DNA of 5,857 nucleotides from an uncultured Bryobacterales bacterium (lineage in GTDB: Bacteria > Acidobacteriota > Terriglobia > Bryobacterales > Bryobacteraceae), in contig CALMAV010000261.1 of assembly GCA_937859895.1 (NCBI GenBank), forward strand, positions 1 to 5,857, read 5' to 3'. The translations under genes were made by a program, and so were the position numbers. Positions 1-4,591 of this stretch are shown one piece after another (position 1 is the first letter of the stretch; every line of letters starts with the position of its first letter). The notes beneath the pieces are model-generated. The model did not search any database. It saw only the letters and a list, made by a program, of their open reading frames with translations, and had not been told where the DNA came from.

Positions 1-103
1 GCTTTCAGTTCCAGAGCCGAGGTCTGATCTCTACCTTGCTCCTGATGCACCCTTGTCACGACGAGATTTCCAAAATATTTCCAAGATAGAAAAGGCATAC
101 CTC
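1..103. other. Upstream edge, no assignable gene
   Basis: No gene can be identified here. On the plus strand, frame 1 hits a TGA at 25-27 and frame 3 stays open from the window edge to a TAG at 87-89, so an upstream gene could end at either place, but the peptides are too short to recognise. Frame 2, the frame of the following dehydrogenase gene, is also open to the window edge and holds a TTG at 53, upstream of the ATG chosen as that gene's start. Confidence 0.4.
89..95 (+). promoter_or_regulatory. Probable ribosome binding site of wbpA
   Basis: The purine run GAAAAGG ends 8 bases before the ATG at 104, a normal Shine-Dalgarno spacing. It is the main reason for choosing 104 over the TTG at 53, in front of which no comparable purine run is seen. 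The match to the anti-Shine-Dalgarno consensus is only partial. A second ATG at 110 would give a slightly longer spacing. Confidence 0.45.
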
Positions 104-1450
104 ATGATTATGGAAACGGTTGTAGAGCAGTGGGCGACCAGCGCGTCCACCTATGCGGACAGGCTGCGAATGCGATTGGCCGAGAAGACTGCACGTGTCG
201 GTGTTCTTGGGCTGGGTTACGTAGGCCTTCCTTTGGCAGTGGAGTTTGCCAAAGCCGGCTTTCAGGTAATTGGCATGGACATCCATCAAGCGCGCATCGA
301 TGATCTGCAGCAGGGTCGCTCGCACGTTAAGGACATTAAAGATGAAGTGCTTGAGCCCTTAATCAAGAGCGGCGCCCTGACGGTCACCTCCGATTTTTCG
401 TATATTCGCGAGCTGGACACAGTGGATATTTGCGTTCCGACGCCCCTGCGCAAGACCAAGGATCCGGACATGAGCTACGTGATTGCTGCCGCAGACGCGA
501 TTGCCGAGCATGTGCATCCGGGACTTCTAGTCATGCTGGAATCAACTACTTATCCAGGTACGACGAACGAGCTGATTCTGCCGCGGCTGGAGGCGCATGG
601 TCTCAAAGTTGGCGAAGACTTCTTCTTGTGCTTCTCGCCCGAGCGTGTCGATCCGGGCAATCGCCGTTATCAAACTTACAATATCCCGAAAGTGCTGGGC
701 GGCATCACTCCGGCTTGCACCGAGTTAGGCACACTGTTCTACCAGCAAGCGCTGGAGACTGTTGTACCCGTCAGTTCAACCCGCGTGGCTGAGATGGTGA
801 AGCTGCTGGAGAATACCTTCCGCATGATCAACATCGGGTTGGTGAATGAACTGGCGGTAATGTGCGACCGCATGGGCATTGATGTCTGGGAAGTGATTGA
901 TGCCGCGGCTACTAAGCCCTTTGGGTTTATGCCGTTTTACCCCGGACCTGGCCTGGGCGGACACTGTATTCCGATTGATCCTTTCTACTTGTCATGGAAG
1001 AGCAAGGAGACCGGAATCGAAGCGCGCTTTATTGAGTTGGCCGGCTACATCAATGGCCGCATGCCCGAGTTTGTGCTAGAGAAGATTCAGAATGCATTGA
1101 ATGATGCATCGAAGCCGATTCGTGGGTCTCACATTCATATTCTGGGCGTCGCTTATAAAAAGAATATCGACGATGTTCGGGAGTCGCCCGCGCTTGATGT
1201 CATCCTGCTGCTACGCCGACGCGGCGCGGTGGTGACCTTCTCTGATCCGTTCGTCGAGCAGTTGAATATTGACGGAGTGACTCTGCATTCACAGCCACTG
1301 ACTCCGACGATCGCCGAATCCGACTGCACCGTAATCATCACCGACCACAGCCCGTTCAATTACACCGAGATTGTTGAGCAGAGCCAACTGATCGTAGATA
1401 CCCGGAATGCCTTGAAAGGGTTCAAATCAAATAAGATTGTTCGGCTGTGA
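104..1450 (+). CDS. wbpA: UDP-N-acetylglucosamine 6-dehydrogenase (WbpA-type nucleotide-sugar dehydrogenase)
   Basis: Cytoplasmic NAD-dependent enzyme of the UDP-glucose/GDP-mannose dehydrogenase superfamily. The WbpA branch oxidises C6 of UDP-GlcNAc in two steps to the uronate, a precursor for O-antigen, capsule or exopolysaccharide. From the ATG at 104 it is 448 residues, close to the usual length. Seen in order: Rossmann motif GLGYVGLPLA (36-45); ESTTYPG (146-152); substrate-contact motif SPERVDPG (178-185); VKLLEN with the conserved Lys233 and Asn237; GLGGHCIPID (283-292) with catalytic Cys288; and the C-terminal UDP-binding domain motif GVAYKKNIDDVRESPA (348-363). The long GFMPFYPGPGLGG stretch and the YKKN motif are typical of the UDP-GlcNAc branch rather than UDP-glucose 6-dehydrogenases, but substrate is inferred from similarity. 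The usual SPEREDPG appears as SPERVDPG. All key residues are present, so it should be active. Polysaccharide partner genes, if clustered, would lie left of the window; the gene to its right is a convergent tRNA. Confidence 0.93.
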   Translation: MIMETVVEQWATSASTYADRLRMRLAEKTARVGVLGLGYVGLPLAVEFAKAGFQVIGMDIHQARIDDLQQGRSHVKDIKDEVLEPLIKSGALTVTSDFSYIRELDTVDICVPTPLRKTKDPDMSYVIAAADAIAEHVHPGLLVMLESTTYPGTTNELILPRLEAHGLKVGEDFFLCFSPERVDPGNRRYQTYNIPKVLGGITPACTELGTLFYQQALETVVPVSSTRVAEMVKLLENTFRMINIGLVNELAVMCDRMGIDVWEVIDAAATKPFGFMPFYPGPGLGGHCIPIDPFYLSWKSKETGIEARFIELAGYINGRMPEFVLEKIQNALNDASKPIRGSHIHILGVAYKKNIDDVRESPALDVILLLRRRGAVVTFSDPFVEQLNIDGVTLHSQPLTPTIAESDCTVIITDHSPFNYTEIVEQSQLIVDTRNALKGFKSNKIVRL

Positions 1451-1632
1451 CGTTCAAAGCCGCCGACGTCCTTAACACTTCAAGCTAGTGTGAGACCCCC
1501 GTCGATCCGTTCAGCAAAGGCACACGTATCCCTATCGAGGTTGTTTTGACCGACGAAAAGTACGGGCGTACGCCGGAGCAGACGAACACTGATCGGTGTT
1601 CATCCGTGTCCATCTGCGGCTTTGAATAGATG
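1451..1632. other. Intergenic region with dispersed-repeat remnant
   Basis: No credible gene lies here. The stretch separates two convergent genes, wbpA (plus) and tRNA-Ser (minus). It contains the 11-base word TTCAAAGCCGC at 1453-1463 and its exact reverse complement at 1616-1626, a 10-bp perfect palindrome GGCGTACGCC at 1565-1574, and the degenerate 10-bp repeat units annotated separately. No stem followed by a T-run, which would mark an intrinsic terminator for either gene, was found. Confidence 0.5.
1584..1619. repeat. Degenerate 10-bp tandem repeat with internal palindrome
   Basis: On the plus strand, units ATCGGTGTTC (1592-1601) and ATCCGTGTCC (1602-1611) follow each other and a partial unit ATCTGCGG (1612-1619) completes the series. 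GAACAC (1584-1589) and GTGTTC (1596-1601) form the arms of an 18-bp palindrome with one internal mismatched pair. On the minus strand the words read like the 'GATGGACACGGATGAACAC' intergenic repeat that I recall as scattered through many unrelated bacterial genomes. That identity is from memory, not a search. Confidence 0.5.
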
Positions 1633-1722
1633 TGGCGGTGAGGGTGAGATTCGAACTCACGGAACCCGTGAAGGTTCAACGGTTTTCGAGACCGCCGCAT
1701 TCGACCACTCTGCCACCTCACC
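1633..1722 (-). tRNA. tRNA-Ser (anticodon CGA)
   Basis: The minus strand folds as a complete class II tRNA of 90 nt including an encoded CCA. The acceptor stem GGTGAGG pairs with CCTCACC, followed by discriminator G and CCA (plus-strand positions 1633-1635). The D-loop region carries the AGTGGTCGAAT sequence usual in serine tRNAs. The anticodon arm is GCGGT / CTCGAAA / ACCGT, with anticodon CGA at 1686-1688, which reads UCG. A long variable arm, stem GAACC/GGTTC, marks a serine-type tRNA. The T arm is GTGAG / TTCGAAT / CTCAC. The 5' end lies 26 bases downstream of the DHS-like gene on the same strand, and no convincing promoter fits in that gap, so it may be processed from a shared transcript. 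All stems pair perfectly, so nothing suggests decay. Confidence 0.97.
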
Positions 1723-1748
1723 GCTTCTATGCGTGGTCGCCGTGCCGC

Positions 1749-2726
1749 TTACCAGCCTAACACTTGGGCAAATATCAGCGGTGCGACGATCGACGCGTCC
1801 GATTCGATCAGATATTTGGGTGTATCGATGCTTAGCTTCTCCCAGGTGATCTTCTCGTTCGGCACAGCGCCTGAGTACGAACCATAGCTGGTTGTCGAAT
1901 CACTGATCTGGCAAAAATAGCCCCAGAGCGGCGTGTCGTGCTTTTGCAGATCCTGCCGCATCATCGGTACTACGCAGATAGGGAAGTCTCCAGCGATACC
2001 CCCGCCGATCTGAAAGAACCCAATGGAACTGTCTTTGGAAGTCTTGCCATACCAATCGGCGAGCTCCATCATGTACTCGATACCGGTGCGGACCGTGTGT
2101 ACGTTCTTTACGTCGCCGGAGATGCAGTGGCCGGCGTACATGTTCCCCAGTGTCGAATCTTCCCAACCGGGCACAAACAGCGGCAGGTTGCGTTCCATAG
2201 CAGCAAAGAGCCAGGAATGCTTTGTGTCTATCTGAAAGCTTTTCTGCAGGTCAGGTGATTGCAGAATGCGGTAGAAAAACTGATGGGGAAATAAGCGTTC
2301 ACCCTTTCCATCAGCGCTCGTCCACTCCTGCAGGATCACGCCTTCAATCCGGCGCATGGCTTCCTCTTCTGGAATACACGTATCGGTAACGCGGTTCATG
2401 TGCTTGTCGAGTAGCCGCTGCTCATCCTGGGCGCTCAGGTCGCGCCAGTGTGGAACGCGCTCGTAAAAGTCGTGCGCTACTAGATTGAAGACGTCTTCTT
2501 CCAGGTTTGCGCCCGTGCAGGAGATGCCATGAATCTTGCCCGCCCGGATCATCTCTGCTAGCGACACGCCCAGCTCGGCGGTGCTCATTGCACCAGCTAG
2601 CGTGAGAAACATCTTTCCACCCCCCTCCAGATGTTTGCGATAGCCCTCAGCTGCCTCAACCACCGTGGCGGCATTGAAGTGGCGAAAGTGATGTTGGATA
2701 AAAGTGGAAATCGGACCTAGACTCAT
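1749..2726 (-). CDS. Deoxyhypusine synthase-like protein (bacterial DHS family)
   Basis: A 325-residue member of the deoxyhypusine synthase family (human DHS is about 369). Archaeal and eukaryotic DHS use NAD to transfer the aminobutyl group of spermidine to a lysine of (e/a)IF5A. Bacteria lack that substrate, and bacterial relatives are thought to make homospermidine or act on another acceptor, so the reaction here is inferred only as NAD-dependent aminobutyl transfer. Visible motifs: AGAMSTAELG (45-54) and SCTGANLEED (69-78), nucleotide-binding region; PGWEDSTLGNMYAGH (186-200); IGGGIAGDFP (240-249); SGAVPNEKITWEKL (285-298) with Lys297 at the place of the catalytic lysine (human Lys329) and Trp295 at that of human Trp327. 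Several other polyamine-contact positions differ (see findings). No signal peptide or membrane segment. The ATG at 2726 has only a weak AAGAAAG purine stretch in front. The tRNA-Ser follows 26 bases after the stop. Confidence 0.88.
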   Translation of the reverse strand: MSLGPISTFIQHHFRHFNAATVVEAAEGYRKHLEGGGKMFLTLAGAMSTAELGVSLAEMIRAGKIHGISCTGANLEEDVFNLVAHDFYERVPHWRDLSAQDEQRLLDKHMNRVTDTCIPEEEAMRRIEGVILQEWTSADGKGERLFPHQFFYRILQSPDLQKSFQIDTKHSWLFAAMERNLPLFVPGWEDSTLGNMYAGHCISGDVKNVHTVRTGIEYMMELADWYGKTSKDSSIGFFQIGGGIAGDFPICVVPMMRQDLQKHDTPLWGYFCQISDSTTSYGSYSGAVPNEKITWEKLSIDTPKYLIESDASIVAPLIFAQVLGW

Positions 2727-2814
2727 TGCTTTCTTACGATAGCCTTTTCCGACGGCAGTGAGCCTGGCTTGGCAGCAAGGTTGATTGGTTCACGTCATAG
2801 AGGTAGTCAGGTCA

Positions 2815-2850
2815 GGAGTCAGAGGAGTCAGGGAGTCAGCAGGGAGTCAG
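2815..2850. repeat. Four direct copies of GGAGTCAG
   Basis: Perfect copies of the 8-mer GGAGTCAG start at 2815, 2824, 2832 and 2843, with start-to-start spacings of 9, 8 and 11. A partial copy, TAGTCAG, lies just before at 2804-2810. The last copy runs straight into the left arm of the large inverted repeat. The irregular spacing argues against a protein-coding or CRISPR origin and fits slippage-prone intergenic sequence. Confidence 0.75.
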
Positions 2851-2926
2851 GGACAGACGGAGTGAATATCTGAACCGCATAAGCCTTTCACCTAGACTCT
2901 ATTCAGACATTTACTCCGTCTGTCCC
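2850..2926. repeat. 25-bp inverted repeat with 27-base spacer
   Basis: The left arm 2850-2874 starts GGGACAGACGGAGT and ends ATCTGAA. The right arm 2902-2926 is its reverse complement at 23 of 25 positions, the two mismatches being at the 15th and 19th bases of the arm. Beyond the perfect core, GGAGTC (2843-2848) and GACTCC (2932-2937) extend the symmetry after a short gap. The transcript of either strand could form a long hairpin. It lies downstream of htrA and upstream of the DHS-like gene, so it could protect or end the htrA message, but no T-run follows it. Confidence 0.8.
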
Positions 2927-2954
2927 TTCAGGACTCCTCCGTCTGTCCCTTCAG
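2914..2954. repeat. Two direct copies of an 18-mer, period 23
   Basis: CTCCGTCTGTCCCTTCAG occurs exactly at 2914-2931 and again at 2937-2954. The first copy overlaps the right arm of the inverted repeat, so the 13-mer GGGACAGACGGAG occurs three times in about 100 bases: once on the plus strand (2850-2862) and twice on the minus strand (2914-2926 and 2937-2949). Confidence 0.8.
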
Positions 2955-3014
2955 AGCCTGTCAGAGCTCCTGCATACGATGTAGGGCCAAGTTAATCAGC
3001 TTTAGTTGAACTTT

Positions 3015-4511
3015 CTAGTCCAGCTGCAACGGAATATAGATCAAATGCGCATTGCGCTCTACAAGCAAGACCGCCGCCCCTGCCGGCTTGATCTGGCTCA
3101 GAACTGCTTGCAACTGTGCCACATTGTTCACTACCTTGCGATTCACGCTGTAGATCACATCCCCGGTTTCTAACGGCGGCCCCGAATACGGCGGGCTCGA
3201 CTTTCGCGCTGCAATTACCACACCGGCCGGACGTCGAAGGTCGGGCAGCACCTCCAGCACAGCCTTGTTAATGTCGAGACCTACAATGCCTAGTTGCGGT
3301 ACCAGATTCTTAATCGTATCGACGCTGTCGGCTATTGCGTCAAGCTGCGAACCCGCCTGCTCCTCCGTGATCGTTGGGAGGTCGAGGACCTCTGAGCCGC
3401 GCTCAACGCGTAGGTTTACTTTCGTTCCTGGAGCGAGTCGAAACACTCCGGCTTCCAGCTGATGCACAGTGTTGATGGGACGTCCATTCAGGCCGACGAT
3501 GATGTCGTCAGCCTTTAGGCCGGCGTCGCTAGCTGCGCCCTCTGGCCGAACATCTGAAACAATTACTCCGTGCGCCGTTTCCAGCTCCAGGCCGTCCGCC
3601 ATATCAGGCGTAATCGTTTGGCCGACTAAGCCCAGCTGCCCGCGATGGACATGGCCCTGCGTCTTTAACTGCTGAAACACCTCACGAGCCAGCGAACTGG
3701 GAATAGCGAAGCCGATTCCTTCACTGCCGCCGGATTGGGTCAGGATGAATGTGTTGATGCCCACCACCGCGCCATCAGCATCGACCAAGGGACCGCCGCT
3801 ATTGCCGGGGTTGATGGGCGCATCGGTCTGAATGTAAACCATCGGGTCATCCGGTTTAATCTGGCGAGACACGGCGCTGACTACCCCGAAGCTGACCGAG
3901 TTTTCGAGTCCCAGTGGGTTGCCCAACGCAAGCACCAGTTCGCCCTGCTTGAGTTCATCCGAGTCACCAAAGGTGAGATAGGGCAGATTACTTCGGGGAA
4001 TTTTGATTACCGCTAGATCACTTTCGCGATCCACTCCGATGACGGTTGCTGTAATCGGCCGATTAAAAGAAGGATCGCCACTCGCCCGGGCTTCGCGCGT
4101 CACTCTGGCATTCAATTGCACCTTAATGCTATGTGCATTTTTCACCACGTGCGCGTTAGTCAGAATGAATCCATCAGCGCTGAGGATAATGCCCGAACCG
4201 CTACTGTCTTCAGCTGTCAAAACGTCGCCGCTGGTATTCGCTGACTCGCTGCTGCCGGTACCATAGCTGCGTACAAAGATCTGCACCACCGCACGCCCAG
4301 TATGCTCTGAAATCTCTTCAAACGACGAACTCAGCTCGCGTAGGGCACTCGTTCGGGCAGGGTTAGGCTTCGCCGGCGCTTTCATCTCTGTTGCCCCAGC
4401 GGCGTGCTCGGCCGTGGGAGACTGGGCCGGAGTCGGCGTTTGAGCAAAGCCGACGCAGGAACTTACCAATCCAACAACAAACAACCGCCGGACGTTACGG
4501 GGGAGCCTCAT
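3015..4511 (-). CDS. htrA: Periplasmic serine protease/chaperone of the HtrA (Deg/Do) family
   Basis: An ATP-independent envelope protease of 498 residues that degrades or refolds damaged exported proteins. Order of parts: basic N-terminus and hydrophobic segment to about residue 23 (likely export signal, possible cut after GFA); a low-complexity Ala/Pro/Thr linker (24-55); a trypsin-like domain (about 60-280) with the full triad His121 in TNAHVV, Asp165 in ESDLAV and Ser238 in PGNSGGPL; PDZ1 (about 289-375) starting RGQLGLVGQ with GLKADDIIVGLNG; a short helical linker; and PDZ2 (about 405-496) with LETGDVIYSVNRK. This two-PDZ layout is that of DegP/DegQ, so it probably forms oligomers. Cys19 in VSSC loosely fits a lipobox, leaving a lipoprotein as the alternative. 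There is no clear Shine-Dalgarno before the ATG at 4511, but no upstream in-frame start was seen in the near upstream sequence. It is divergent from murJ. Confidence 0.95.
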   Translation of the reverse strand: MRLPRNVRRLFVVGLVSSCVGFAQTPTPAQSPTAEHAAGATEMKAPAKPNPARTSALRELSSSFEEISEHTGRAVVQIFVRSYGTGSSESANTSGDVLTAEDSSGSGIILSADGFILTNAHVVKNAHSIKVQLNARVTREARASGDPSFNRPITATVIGVDRESDLAVIKIPRSNLPYLTFGDSDELKQGELVLALGNPLGLENSVSFGVVSAVSRQIKPDDPMVYIQTDAPINPGNSGGPLVDADGAVVGINTFILTQSGGSEGIGFAIPSSLAREVFQQLKTQGHVHRGQLGLVGQTITPDMADGLELETAHGVIVSDVRPEGAASDAGLKADDIIVGLNGRPINTVHQLEAGVFRLAPGTKVNLRVERGSEVLDLPTITEEQAGSQLDAIADSVDTIKNLVPQLGIVGLDINKAVLEVLPDLRRPAGVVIAARKSSPPYSGPPLETGDVIYSVNRKVVNNVAQLQAVLSQIKPAGAAVLLVERNAHLIYIPLQLD

Positions 4512-4591
4512 GTGAGTGTCTGTGTTCGTTCGATGCGCCTACTCTCATTTACAGTCCCACAATTGTTAAGCTTTTACAGTAGATTCACCAC
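4512..4591. promoter_or_regulatory. Short divergent spacer between htrA and murJ
   Basis: Only 80 bases separate the htrA ATG from the first usable murJ start, so promoters for both must lie here or inside the 5' coding parts. The AT-richer centre holds an 8-bp palindrome ACAATTGT (4559-4566) and AAGCTT (4568-4573). On the minus strand CTGTAAAAG and CTGTAAATG recur as possible -10-like words, but no -35 box at proper spacing was found. This call rests on position, not on a recognised promoter sequence. Confidence 0.35.

Larger units (their letters stand above)
2727..3014. other. Repeat-rich intergenic region between htrA and the DHS-like gene
   Basis: No gene is seen in this 288-base gap between two minus-strand genes. 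About 2804-2954 is built from short direct and inverted repeats, annotated individually. The remaining parts, 2727-2803 and 2955-3014, look like plain spacer. The first of these must hold the DHS-like gene's own promoter if it has one, but no convincing -35/-10 pair was found. Confidence 0.6.

Noticed and set aside
53..103. TTG at 53 as start of the dehydrogenase, giving 17 extra residues
   Set aside because: No ribosome binding site was seen in front of it, whereas the ATG at 104 has GAAAAGG at proper spacing and gives a length typical of the family.
1584..1601. Intrinsic terminator for wbpA or the tRNA
   Set aside because: The palindrome GAACAC...GTGTTC has a weak stem and no T-run on either side; it is better explained by the degenerate repeat units.
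1485..1721. Minus-strand 78-residue open frame covering the tRNA and repeat
   Set aside because: It reads through the tRNA-Ser gene and the dispersed repeat; such peptides (PQMDTDEHR) are a known artefact of this repeat type.
2804..2954. CRISPR array
   Set aside because: The repeated words are 8-18 bases with irregular or very short spacing and mixed orientation, and there are no spacers of uniform length and no cas genes in view.
4559..4573. Operator formed by ACAATTGT and AAGCTT
   Set aside because: These are short self-complementary words in AT-rich sequence, expected by chance, with no second copy nearby.
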